This document shows, piece by piece, positions 9,148 through 18,538 of a DNA stretch of 40,541 bases. Position numbers and translations under genes: made by a program. The stretch spans positions 1 to 40,541 of IMG/VR virus record IMGVR_UViG_3300050343_000035, one strand, 5' to 3'. The stretch's first letter is position 1; every line of letters starts with the position of its first letter. The notes below the pieces were generated by a model. The model made no database searches, was not told the origin of the DNA, and saw nothing but the letters and a program-made list of their open reading frames with translations. The DNA is from a virus.

Positions 9148-9263
9148 TACTTGTCGTTTAGTTGTACTTCATCAGGTTCTTCATAATCAAAATCAAGTAA
9201 GTCATAATTTTTATATTCTTCTAAGACTATTTGTAAAACACTTTTTTCTTTATTAGGTGCCAT
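9147..9263 (-). CDS. Small acidic protein, 38 residues
   Basis: This short frame runs from an ATG at 9263, overlapping the preceding stop (TAATG), to a TAA overlapping the start of the 977-residue gene, again as TAATG. The perfect coupling on both sides argues that it is translated. The protein begins MAPNKEKSV, has one short helix and then a strongly acidic C-terminal half (DFDYEEPDE). No family was recognised. It may be a small chaperone or assembly partner for one of its large neighbours; that is a guess from position. Confidence 0.55.
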   Translation of the reverse strand: MAPNKEKSVLQIVLEEYKNYDLLDFDYEEPDEVQLNDK

Positions 9264-10120
9264 TATCTTGACAACAACTTTAGTGCAGCTTTTACACTAT
9301 CACTTAGATTAGGTTTAGGAACAACTGTATTAAGAGGTTCCTGTCCAACTGCTTTCTTTTGTTTATTAACTTGTGCTTCTAACATCTGTCTGACTCTACC
9401 ATACATTTTACTTTGTGCTTGTAGTGGAACTTGTGTTGTATACTGTGTCATCTCAGGTGGTGTTAGAAAAGGAGTCCTCTGTGGTTTAGGTTGTCTTGGG
9501 TCAAAACCATCTTCTGGCTCTGGTATACCTCTGTCAGGTGCATTATCATCTGTAGGAGAACCAGCCATAATTTCTTTTACTTCACTTTCTATTTCTTGTT
9601 TTAATTTTTGTGCGTCTGTATTGTTAGGGTCATTAAACTTATCAATAGTTAAAACATATAACTCTTTCATAGCTTCTTTGTAGTCATCTGAGTTTATATC
9701 TTTTAACTTTTGTTCTAACATATATTTAAATACAAGTGCATTATCTTTTAAATTTGCTTGTGTCTTAAACCATTCAGCAGCAAACTTCTTTTGTTCACTA
9801 GAAAATTTAAGTAAACTTTCTTGCCCTGGTTGTGCGACATTACTTAACAAAACTTTGTCTTGTTCATCTGTAACTGCTGGTAATTTAACACCAAGTTCTT
9901 TCATGGCTTTATAAATAGCAGGAGCCATTGAATTTAAGTTAGCTTGGAATATACCCCATGAAGGAGATTCTTTATCTAGTGCATCTCTAGTAAAAGGTAC
10001 ACCACCAACTCTTGATTCATAACCAGCTATTGGAACAACATACTCTATAACTTCTTCTGCTATGCCAACACTTTGTAGTGCTTCAATAACTTCTTCTACT
10101 GTATAGTTTGTTTCTTCCAT
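9263..10120 (-). CDS. Lytic transglycosylase-like virion protein, 285 residues
   Basis: The N-terminal third has the layout of a lysozyme-like transglycosylase. YESRVGG (about residues 29-35) places a candidate catalytic Glu, followed by SPSWGIFQANLNSM (about 49-62), like the S-x-G-x-x-Q-x-N signature of soluble lytic transglycosylases. Helical segments follow to about residue 150. The C-terminal half is Pro/Gln-rich and probably extended. No signal peptide was seen, which fits a virion-carried wall-degrading enzyme that opens peptidoglycan during DNA entry rather than a lysis enzyme. It sits between other putative ejected proteins, as T7 gp16 carries its transglycosylase. The start overlaps the preceding gene by one base. 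Loss of activity cannot be excluded. Confidence 0.6.
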   Translation of the reverse strand: MEETNYTVEEVIEALQSVGIAEEVIEYVVPIAGYESRVGGVPFTRDALDKESPSWGIFQANLNSMAPAIYKAMKELGVKLPAVTDEQDKVLLSNVAQPGQESLLKFSSEQKKFAAEWFKTQANLKDNALVFKYMLEQKLKDINSDDYKEAMKELYVLTIDKFNDPNNTDAQKLKQEIESEVKEIMAGSPTDDNAPDRGIPEPEDGFDPRQPKPQRTPFLTPPEMTQYTTQVPLQAQSKMYGRVRQMLEAQVNKQKKAVGQEPLNTVVPKPNLSDSVKAALKLLSR

Positions 10121-11136
10121 TATCCTATCCTTGGTACTGGTTGTGCTTCAGCAGTTTTAAGCCCTGCTAAATTTCTTTGCATTCTATAGAAAGTCTCATC
10201 TTCTACATCTGCTTGTCTTTGTAACTCTTCTCTTGGTTCAAATATTTCATCTAATACATTTTCTCCACCTTCTGTAAGTATATCTACATCTGGTTCTTCT
10301 GCTTCCATACCAGGTGTTTGTATCGCTTGACCTGTTGTAACATCATAACTAAGTGAAGGTGCAGTACCTGCTCCTAATCCTGTTAGTGATTGTTTAAACT
10401 CTTCTGCTGGTCCTTGTACTAATTTTCCTGTAATGTATTGTTTCTCATAATCTGACAAAGGAGCACCTTTTCTGGCTTCTGCTTTTTTCTTTAAATCTTC
10501 TACATACTCGTCTAGGGCTTCATCACCAAATGTATATCCTCCACCTAGTCCACCTAAAGCTGCAGCTTGTGTTTGACCTGCTAGTACTTTTAGTCCTGCA
10601 GTCCATGTAAAGGTACCACCATTATTCATACTAAATTCCATAGCTGCTTTAAGTCCTTTAAGAAACTCATCATCTATTTCAGCTCCTACAGTTTTGTTTA
10701 AATCTATAAGACCTGCAGCAGATAATAAATTTTTTGTTTGTACTCTAAGATAAGGAGTTAACTGTCTTGCTTGTGCTCCTATATCTGTAGGAAAATAAAC
10801 ATAACCATAAGCAGCACCTGTTCCTAATATATCTCTTCGTTGTGTTTGCCATTCATCACTTGTTAAAAACTCTTCAGCAGAAATTACCTTAACTACTGGT
10901 CCTTCTTCTGGGTCAGTAATTCCTGTTTGTACTTCATACTCTTTAAGATAACCATTACCTAATGGTGTCTTAGTTGTTGCACCTGCAGTATCTAAGATAC
11001 TAGCAATCCTCACATAAAAATCTTCATCTATAGAACTATTGTTTGCTGCTCCAGTTCCACTTCCTACTCCTCCAAATGGTCCTTGTGGAACAGTTGTATT
11101 TGTAGTTGTGTCGTAATGTCCTGGTATATGTACCAT
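10120..11136 (-). CDS. Putative internal virion protein, 338 residues
   Basis: I do not recognise a family. The protein starts with a Gly/Thr/Asn-rich stretch (residues 8-35). A mixed globular region follows, containing a glycine cluster (LGGLGGGYTFG, about 195-205). It ends in a charged, probably helical tail (EELQRQADVEDETFYRMQRN). No signal peptide or clear transmembrane segment was seen. It is separated by one base from the 2280-residue gene and overlaps the transglycosylase-like gene, so the three are almost certainly co-translated. By position it is a virion component. One GTTTAAAC copy lies inside it, read as EFKQ. Confidence 0.5.
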   Translation of the reverse strand: MVHIPGHYDTTTNTTVPQGPFGGVGSGTGAANNSSIDEDFYVRIASILDTAGATTKTPLGNGYLKEYEVQTGITDPEEGPVVKVISAEEFLTSDEWQTQRRDILGTGAAYGYVYFPTDIGAQARQLTPYLRVQTKNLLSAAGLIDLNKTVGAEIDDEFLKGLKAAMEFSMNNGGTFTWTAGLKVLAGQTQAAALGGLGGGYTFGDEALDEYVEDLKKKAEARKGAPLSDYEKQYITGKLVQGPAEEFKQSLTGLGAGTAPSLSYDVTTGQAIQTPGMEAEEPDVDILTEGGENVLDEIFEPREELQRQADVEDETFYRMQRNLAGLKTAEAQPVPRIG

Positions 11137-11137
11137 A

Positions 11138-14100
11138 TTATCCTTCTAATCCAAATCTGGTAAGCTCGTAAGAGAATACCTTATCAAATATTACCAAAAA
11201 TTTAGGATTATTTCTTCCTATTTCCTGTGCTTTAGTATACAACTGATTACGAACTTCTTGTGCTTGTATAGTATCACTTGTACTAATCCATCTCATAGCA
11301 TCTTTTTCTATAGGATAACCTCTAGTATCTGCTACAGCATCTATTGCCTGTGCTCTGTAATTAAGATATAAAGCTATTTCATTTCTGTTATCAAAGTTAT
11401 CTAGTCTTGGGTCCTTAACAGCTCTTTCTAAATAATCTATAAGTACATCATTAGGTACACCTGTTTCATAATCAGAACCTAAAACTTTGTTTAACTCTGA
11501 AGAATTACCATAAGCCATTGGAAACATTTTTGCCAAATCAGCTTCTATTAATGCGAACTTAGCTTTCTTTCTAGCAACTCTTTCTCCTGGGTCAGCAGTG
11601 CTATTGTCTATAACTTTAGACCAGTAATCTTTTGTTGCTACTTCTATTGCACTGGCAAGGAATGTTTGTGTAGATACATAAAACTCATCTGGTGTTTTTG
11701 GTGAAAACAATCCTAAGTTAGATATATAACTAACTCCACCATAATCAACATTACCCTCATCTAATCCTGGAGCAAACAATGTTAGGACTGGTCCATAATC
11801 AGCAGCTAGTTCTGGGTTATCTAAAACAAAATCATACTCTGGTGTAGTTCTTGGTAAGATACCACCTTGTGATATATTCTTACCTTTTAGTTGTAAAGCA
11901 GTAGAAGTAAAACCTTCTGACAAATCTCTATTGTCTAAACCTAATAGTTTAGCTACTTCTAGCAACGCATAGAACTCACCTTGTGGTCCTAGTGTCATTA
12001 CATACTCATCTTTAATATCTTGATAGAAACCATGTATAACAGAAAGCTCTACAAAGTTGTTGTACACTAATCCACTATCTTCACCTTTAGTTCCATACCA
12101 TTCTCCAAATGCAACTTCGTTACCTTCTATTGCGTACATAATAGATAGCCTTGGTATGAATGGGTTTACAAATCTATCCCATGCTTTAAGTTGAAAGAAG
12201 TTAGCTGCTAGTGTCATAGCAACAGTTTCTAATGCTTGTTGGTCATCTGCTAAATCTGGTCTCAACATACCTGCTACTTGATACCCAGTGTTTATAGATG
12301 ATAACCATTGGTCCTCATCTAAACCTTGTGTATCTAAATTTGTAGCAAGTTGATTTAAAAGGTTCTTACCAACTGATGGTATTGTAGTTTCTAATAATAT
12401 TCCTGGAATATCTTCTAGCGAATCATACCTTGCACCTGTTAGTTCAAATCCACCAAATACATATTTTTCTAAATTCTTTTTAGCTTTAGGTTTATCCTTA
12501 ACTAAAACACCTATAGGTAATGCTATTGCAGGTCCTACTGGTGGGAATAATCCTCCACCACCAACATTTAATGCACTAAGTGGTATTCCTCTTTTAGCAA
12601 TAATCTTAGAATCAGCAAGTGACATATCATCAGTAAACGCACCTCTACCTTCAGTCTTTACATAATCTTCAAATGGTGTTCCACCTACTGGTACTATTAA
12701 GTACTTTTCCCCAGAAGGGTCTTCGTATATAAAGTTATGTTCTATACCTTTTCTGTAACCAAATCCTATTTGTCCTATTGCTTTAGGATTAGCTAAACCT
12801 AGGTTGTAATATCTACCTAACACTTCTCGCCATGCTTCAAAGAAAGCAAAGCCTACTCTATATGCTTGTGAGAAAAACCCTCGTTCTGTTAGGTTATATA
12901 ATAACCTAGAGTGTAACTCAAAAGCATACTCCACAGCTCTTTCATGTAAATCTTCCATAGACATAACTCTTGGAGTAGATGCAGATTTTATATCTGACAA
13001 ATCTAACATAGATTGATAGTCTCCACTAAATGTTCTTTGATTTAAAATTGGATTAGTTTGTGGTTTTAATATTTTAACAATACCTGCTTTTTCATCTACA
13101 ATCGCTCTGATTCCTGCAGCTTGTAATACATCATTACCAATAACTGCTCCTGCTCTTGGAGAGGTGATAGCTCTATTAGGCTTCAGTACTTTTTTATTAG
13201 AACCTATAAGTAAATCTTGACCTGCTCTTCTTATAACATCAAATGCTCCTGCAGTATTGCTAGGTATAGCTCCTTGATAACCAGCAGTAGTTATATTACC
13301 TATGGCTTTTTGGTCTGCTAGTATCGCTATGTATTGTGCTTTAGCAAGTGCTTCATCTGTTCCATCTATTACTTGTGCAGCAACACCCTTTTTAATTTTT
13401 ACAGAAACATCTAAATACAATTTGTTATTTTCTATCCAACCACCCAATACATGGTCTTCTTTCTTTAACAATGTTTTATTCTTAGTAATAAATTTTTCTA
13501 TTTGTTGTCTTGTTACAGGAGTATCTAATATTAACTCTCTAGTTTTATATGGTGAAACATAATAACCAGGTATGTTTGTATTATTTTTTCTTCCTAAATC
13601 TATACTCCATCCTTGTGGATTAGCATTTATGTATTCGTATGCTCTATCTATAGCATCTTCTACATCTGCTTTTTTTCTAAGTATTGGTCTTGCTATTTTC
13701 TTACCTAATACTCTATTTAATGTAGTAACACCTACATCATGTGTTATTTCACCTTGTGCATTTTTAACTTTTTTAGTTGTCTTACCTTTTTGTAATTTTA
13801 CTTTTAATCCAACAACATTAGGTGTAGAACCATCTATACCTAAAACTTCAAACAATTCTTGTTTAGTTATTGTTTTATCAAACTTACCCTGACTACTAGC
13901 TAAATATTCTATAGCATCATCTACTAATGCTTCTGCATCTACGCTCTCATCAAGTGCATTAGTTACTGCTCTAACAAGTGTATCTCTATTTGGTATAGAA
14001 CCATTAATAATAGCTTCTGATTTATTAACAGAAAAATTATATACACCTATAGCATCACCATCATCACCTAATCTGTAATCAGCTACAGCAGATTGTTTTT

Positions 14101-17100
14101 TAAATACTTTAAGTTCTGTGTTGTATAAGTTTAAATCAAAAGTCAGTTCATTATTAAATGTATCTAATCTTTTTAATGATGTAATTTGTTTTTGTCCATT
14201 ATCACTATAAGCAATTATGGATAACGAGTCACCATTATCAAATACTTTAACTGGTACAGTTCTTTCTGTTACAGCTAAATCAGGTGCTAAGTTTTTAATA
14301 GCATTATATTCTTCTTGAACTGATTTAAATATTTCATCACTAAGTTTGATAGAAGACTCTGGGTCTTTATGTGCATTCATTATTTTATTAAGACCTTGTT
14401 TAGAAGTAAATGGTATACCTGCTTCTATAAAATGTTCGTAACCTTGTTTAAACAAAGGTACTCTAATTAAATCAGCTTCCATTTGTGCAGTAGCAAAAAA
14501 CAAAGAGTCTAATCCTTTTTGAAATGCAGTTCTTTCATCTAATTCTGGTTTCTGTTTTGGCATTTGATTAGGCATATTAGTTTGATTTTTAAGTGTAAGT
14601 TTTTTAATTTTTGCATTATAAATAGCTAGGTTTTCTGGTGTCATAGAATCTGGACTACGCAAATCAACTCTTCCTACTTTACCTGTAGCAATAATATCTA
14701 TCATATCTGCACTTCCACCAGTCACATTGTTTATGCTTTGTACATAATGTTTAGCTAACTCATCAAAATCTTGTGTTCTATACGCAATAGGTAGTGTTCC
14801 TTTTGCATACACATTTCTTGACTGCATCATTTTATTTGCTTCTTCTATAATTGCTTGTACTGAAGGAGTCTCTTGATAAAACTTAGCAATATCTGTGTAA
14901 TCTAAACCTTGTTTCATCAATGCTGCTGTAATCATAGCTAAATCATCATCAATATATTCAAAGAAATATTCTTGTACAGCTTCTATATACTCATCTGACA
15001 ATTTAAAATCTAACACGCCATCAGGCATAGGAACATTTTTTGTTCCCACTTTATTAATTAAGTCATAACCAGTATCTGGAAATCTTCTACCAAATGCAAA
15101 TGTTGGTGATGCAGATGACAATGATTGTAATTCTGGTATACCATACTCTGCACTATCTTGTAAGACACCTAATGCTTTTCTTACAGGCATAGGTAACTTT
15201 TCATTTAATCCTTGTAATTTTTGATTTTGAAATTCTAGTGGTCTAGTTATTTTATATGGACCAACTAAAGATGTTTCTGGTGTATATCCCAATGCTCTAG
15301 CTAATGCACCATTTGCATCATTTAATAAGAACCTAAGAAATTTTAAAGGACTTCTAAATGCAGACCTGACACCTAATAACGCTGCTCTTAAATGTCCATC
15401 TACTGTAAGTTTTGCTGGATAAGAAAATCTACCTAACAACTGTAGTGGGTAAAATACACCTCTTACTAATCCAAATGTTCCTTTTTCTATAGCTGACAAA
15501 GCCCCTTCTTGACCTTTAAACAATATTCCTGGGTCTCCTAGACCTTTAGCAATAGCTGCTATCTCTGCACCCATAGGAGTCTCTTCATCCCAAAAAGTTC
15601 CTCGTTTACCATCTTCAAATGCTTTTCTAGCTTTATCAAATACTTTATCAATACCTTCTTTTTCAATCAATGCTTTAGCTCTTAATCTTCTTCTTTGTGA
15701 TGTAGTTTTAATTATTCCTACTACATCTGGTATCTCTATGCTGTAACCTCTAAATTGATTTAAAAGTTCTATAGAGTGTTGAGTAAATTCTTGTGGTACT
15801 TCTATACCTTCTACTTGTCCAGCAAATTGTTTTCTTGTAAGTACATCTATTTCCTCTACTGGGTAAAACATATCTGTTCTTGATGGTGTTACGAAATCAG
15901 CTGTATCATCACTAAACATTCTTGGACCTTGTTTCATTTTTCCAAAAAACTCTGTTATTTCTCCATCTGATAATCCATACAAATACCTAAGTTGTAATGC
16001 ACCCTCTGTTCTGAGCAAACCATCATAATAAATATCTTGTGCTTTTGTGTACAGACCTTCGTCTACTGCATCATAAAAATCTATTAACAACTTGTTTAAA
16101 CGAGTTTCTGGTACTTTAAATACATTTCCAACTCTTGAAAATATAACAGCAGCTTCTTGTATGTTTCTTAAATCTATTTGTCCACGATTAGGTAATCTTA
16201 CATCAGTACCATTAATTAATTCTTTAAGTGTTCCACCTCTTCTGCCTGTTGCAGTAATACTATTATCTAAATCTTTATCTCCAAATGCTCTAATTAAATT
16301 ATCTGATATAACTTTTGCTTGTATTCTAAATTGACCTGTTTTACCTAGCGAAGATTTTCCAAACACCATATCTGATACATATTGTTTATTAAATCCATCT
16401 ACAAGACTTTCTTTAATAATTGCAGGGTCAGTTGCATCAGCTATAGTCTTTGCAAACTTATGATTAAATCCTGAGTTAATCATATTTAAAAATGTAGGTT
16501 GATTTGAATTGTTAGCTTCTACAAGAACAGTAGATATACCATCTAGTATCTCATCATTGTTTTGCCAAAACTCTGCTACAGTTCCACCTTCATCAATAAA
16601 TCTTTTCATTTCTTTTTGTGCACCAGCAAGTACTTCATCAAATTTCTCTGGAACTTTACCTCCCATTCCTACACCTTTAGCAGCCATAACAACTGGGTCT
16701 GTAAAATACATAGCAACTAAATTCATAGCACCACCCATAATTCCTGCTATACCTTTGTTAGGTTCAAATGCTATCTTAGTTAATTCTTCATCTCTTTCAT
16801 CTTCTAATTCATCAACAAGTTTATTTTTTTGTGTAATAGATATTTGACCTGTATCAAATGCTTGTTCTGCTTGTAATATTTTTAAATCATATAGTTCCTG
16901 TGTTTCTTCATAAATTACATTTTCAGGTGCATATCTACCTGGCATATTTCCTGTAACTAAGTAACTAGCAAAATCTCCTAGGTTGGAAGATATTTGTGCT
17001 TTTTCATAACCTTCTCTTAACTTTCTATTTTCTGCTACTGGTGTAGATTCACCTAATATATTTAATAAAGGATTTGTTGCTGTTTCTTCTGTAACAATGT

Positions 17101-17980
17101 CATACCAGTTATTTAAAGCTAAACTAGCTTTTTCTGTTTGTGTGAGTTCTCTTTGCAATTCTTTTTCTTGTATTCGTATTTCATCAAGAGTATTTTCTTT
17201 TGTTGCTGCGATAGCAGCTTCTATATCAGTTTTCTGAAGGTATCCTTCTCCATCAGCATCTACTACACCTTGTGTAGCTAACCATGATTTTGTGTTTTCG
17301 TTTACATCTTTGATTGATTCCATTCCTGTATCTAAACCAAAAAGATTTAATAATGATTCACTACCTGCATCATTTAATTTAGAAAGCATTCTTGAAAATG
17401 CTCGTACTTGTATTCCTTTTACTTTCCATTCATCTTGGTTTTCATTACGACCTTTTTTTTCAAACTCAATTATGTCTTGTCTAGTAAGACCATCTTCAGC
17501 AAGTATTTCTTCTTCTATCTCAAAATAAACATTAGCTGCATTATTGACACCTCCTCTTTGTAAAACATCAAAAATACTATTAAGAGCCATAAAAAGAGTG
17601 CCTGTCATAAACTTATTACCTTTGTCGTAACCTAAATCTTTGCTTGTTTGTTCTAGTATCTTATTGTTATCACGAACTATTTTTTGTACTTTCTTTAGAT
17701 AATCTGTAATAGCATTTGGTTTGCCATTAGTTAAATTAACTTGTATAGGTTTAGTAGTTTTATATAAGTCATAATATTGTTCTGGTGTAACATCTAGCTC
17801 TGCTGCTGATACTACTAACTCATCCATTTCTAATGAGTTTAAATCTTTTAAGTCTTGGAAGTTTTGAGTAAGTGCATCTAAATCAGTATTAGCTTTAGTA
17901 GCATCTTTCTTTTTAGTATATGCAATACTTTCGTTTTGTTTCTCAAAGAAGTCTTTGTTCCATTTATGATAAATGCTCAT
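11138..17980 (-). CDS. Giant putative ejected virion protein, 2280 residues
   Basis: This gene takes up about one sixth of the genome. No full-length family was recognised. The N-terminal 400 residues are helical and charged. A more hydrophobic stretch near residue 415 (GIAGIMGGAMNLVAMYFTDPVV) and another near 855-870 could be membrane-interacting. The C-terminal 700 residues include hydrophobic and Pro/Gly-rich segments (SALNVGGGGLFPPVGPAIALPIG). Giant helical proteins next to a transglycosylase are typical of podovirus ejection machinery (functional analogues of T7 gp15/gp16). I infer that it forms part of the internal core or trans-envelope channel. I saw no polymerase, nuclease or protease signature. 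A polyvalent effector protein is the alternative. Two palindrome copies fall inside it (LFKQ, RLNK). Confidence 0.55.
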   Translation of the reverse strand: MSIYHKWNKDFFEKQNESIAYTKKKDATKANTDLDALTQNFQDLKDLNSLEMDELVVSAAELDVTPEQYYDLYKTTKPIQVNLTNGKPNAITDYLKKVQKIVRDNNKILEQTSKDLGYDKGNKFMTGTLFMALNSIFDVLQRGGVNNAANVYFEIEEEILAEDGLTRQDIIEFEKKGRNENQDEWKVKGIQVRAFSRMLSKLNDAGSESLLNLFGLDTGMESIKDVNENTKSWLATQGVVDADGEGYLQKTDIEAAIAATKENTLDEIRIQEKELQRELTQTEKASLALNNWYDIVTEETATNPLLNILGESTPVAENRKLREGYEKAQISSNLGDFASYLVTGNMPGRYAPENVIYEETQELYDLKILQAEQAFDTGQISITQKNKLVDELEDERDEELTKIAFEPNKGIAGIMGGAMNLVAMYFTDPVVMAAKGVGMGGKVPEKFDEVLAGAQKEMKRFIDEGGTVAEFWQNNDEILDGISTVLVEANNSNQPTFLNMINSGFNHKFAKTIADATDPAIIKESLVDGFNKQYVSDMVFGKSSLGKTGQFRIQAKVISDNLIRAFGDKDLDNSITATGRRGGTLKELINGTDVRLPNRGQIDLRNIQEAAVIFSRVGNVFKVPETRLNKLLIDFYDAVDEGLYTKAQDIYYDGLLRTEGALQLRYLYGLSDGEITEFFGKMKQGPRMFSDDTADFVTPSRTDMFYPVEEIDVLTRKQFAGQVEGIEVPQEFTQHSIELLNQFRGYSIEIPDVVGIIKTTSQRRRLRAKALIEKEGIDKVFDKARKAFEDGKRGTFWDEETPMGAEIAAIAKGLGDPGILFKGQEGALSAIEKGTFGLVRGVFYPLQLLGRFSYPAKLTVDGHLRAALLGVRSAFRSPLKFLRFLLNDANGALARALGYTPETSLVGPYKITRPLEFQNQKLQGLNEKLPMPVRKALGVLQDSAEYGIPELQSLSSASPTFAFGRRFPDTGYDLINKVGTKNVPMPDGVLDFKLSDEYIEAVQEYFFEYIDDDLAMITAALMKQGLDYTDIAKFYQETPSVQAIIEEANKMMQSRNVYAKGTLPIAYRTQDFDELAKHYVQSINNVTGGSADMIDIIATGKVGRVDLRSPDSMTPENLAIYNAKIKKLTLKNQTNMPNQMPKQKPELDERTAFQKGLDSLFFATAQMEADLIRVPLFKQGYEHFIEAGIPFTSKQGLNKIMNAHKDPESSIKLSDEIFKSVQEEYNAIKNLAPDLAVTERTVPVKVFDNGDSLSIIAYSDNGQKQITSLKRLDTFNNELTFDLNLYNTELKVFKKQSAVADYRLGDDGDAIGVYNFSVNKSEAIINGSIPNRDTLVRAVTNALDESVDAEALVDDAIEYLASSQGKFDKTITKQELFEVLGIDGSTPNVVGLKVKLQKGKTTKKVKNAQGEITHDVGVTTLNRVLGKKIARPILRKKADVEDAIDRAYEYINANPQGWSIDLGRKNNTNIPGYYVSPYKTRELILDTPVTRQQIEKFITKNKTLLKKEDHVLGGWIENNKLYLDVSVKIKKGVAAQVIDGTDEALAKAQYIAILADQKAIGNITTAGYQGAIPSNTAGAFDVIRRAGQDLLIGSNKKVLKPNRAITSPRAGAVIGNDVLQAAGIRAIVDEKAGIVKILKPQTNPILNQRTFSGDYQSMLDLSDIKSASTPRVMSMEDLHERAVEYAFELHSRLLYNLTERGFFSQAYRVGFAFFEAWREVLGRYYNLGLANPKAIGQIGFGYRKGIEHNFIYEDPSGEKYLIVPVGGTPFEDYVKTEGRGAFTDDMSLADSKIIAKRGIPLSALNVGGGGLFPPVGPAIALPIGVLVKDKPKAKKNLEKYVFGGFELTGARYDSLEDIPGILLETTIPSVGKNLLNQLATNLDTQGLDEDQWLSSINTGYQVAGMLRPDLADDQQALETVAMTLAANFFQLKAWDRFVNPFIPRLSIMYAIEGNEVAFGEWYGTKGEDSGLVYNNFVELSVIHGFYQDIKDEYVMTLGPQGEFYALLEVAKLLGLDNRDLSEGFTSTALQLKGKNISQGGILPRTTPEYDFVLDNPELAADYGPVLTLFAPGLDEGNVDYGGVSYISNLGLFSPKTPDEFYVSTQTFLASAIEVATKDYWSKVIDNSTADPGERVARKKAKFALIEADLAKMFPMAYGNSSELNKVLGSDYETGVPNDVLIDYLERAVKDPRLDNFDNRNEIALYLNYRAQAIDAVADTRGYPIEKDAMRWISTSDTIQAQEVRNQLYTKAQEIGRNNPKFLVIFDKVFSYELTRFGLEG

Positions 17981-18315
17981 TAGAACCTTTGAGTAGTTAC
18001 TGGTGCTTTTTCCTTAATTAACTCTATAAGTATTTGAGTATCTGAACCTACTGGCAAACTAACTGTTTGTTGTGGGTTACTATCAAATGTTCCTGATTCA
18101 TCTTGCCTTTCAGTACCTTTAGCAAATATATCTTCTGGTGTATATTGCATAGGTGTTCCACCTTGTGGCAACGCTTCTGTTGTAGGAGGTTGACCTACTG
18201 CAGCTATCTGTTCTTCTTGTTGTTTGTATCCACCAAATTCATCAGAACCTGGTATAGGTTTTAAAACTACATCTTGATATGCTCCATCTATTTTAGGTTT
18301 TCTACCACCTGGCAT
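17980..18315 (-). CDS. Unknown small virion-region protein, 111 residues
   Basis: I chose the ATG at 18315 because a GAGGA ribosome-site-like sequence stands 7-8 bases before it; an upstream in-frame ATG at 18330 has none. The protein begins MPGGRKPKIDGAYQDVV. It is rich in Pro, Gln and Gly, probably mostly disordered, with a short hydrophobic helix near the C-terminus (TQILIELIKEKAP). No family was recognised. It overlaps the 78-residue gene upstream and ends one base into the giant gene, so it belongs to the same translated cluster. A head or connector accessory protein is possible from position. Confidence 0.5.
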   Translation of the reverse strand: MPGGRKPKIDGAYQDVVLKPIPGSDEFGGYKQQEEQIAAVGQPPTTEALPQGGTPMQYTPEDIFAKGTERQDESGTFDSNPQQTVSLPVGSDTQILIELIKEKAPVTTQRF

Positions 18316-18538
18316 TGTTATCATCCTCATCTGGTTCTTCTATTTCAAACCCCATACTTATACTAAACCATACACCAGGTAATGGTGTAGGTAAAATAAA
18401 TGCACCTAAAGGAACATCCCCTTGTACAAATAAATCTCTAACCATTGTTGAGTCAGATTCTATTTCTGGAATATCCCAATCTTCGTTGTTTATAATATTA
18501 AAAAATCTTGCATTGACATCTGCTGGGTTCTTAGCCAA
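18302..18538 (-). CDS. Unknown small protein after portal, 78 residues
   Basis: The frame starts within the last codons of the portal gene and ends inside the start of the 111-residue gene, so it is tightly coupled on both sides. The middle (VPLGAFILPTPLPGVWFSISMGFE) is hydrophobic and beta-like, followed by an acidic C-terminus (IEEPDEDD). No motif or family was recognised. Short hypothetical genes directly after the portal are common in marine podoviruses. The opposite-strand frame over this stretch was judged a shadow. Confidence 0.5.
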   Translation of the reverse strand: MAKNPADVNARFFNIINNEDWDIPEIESDSTMVRDLFVQGDVPLGAFILPTPLPGVWFSISMGFEIEEPDEDDNNARW

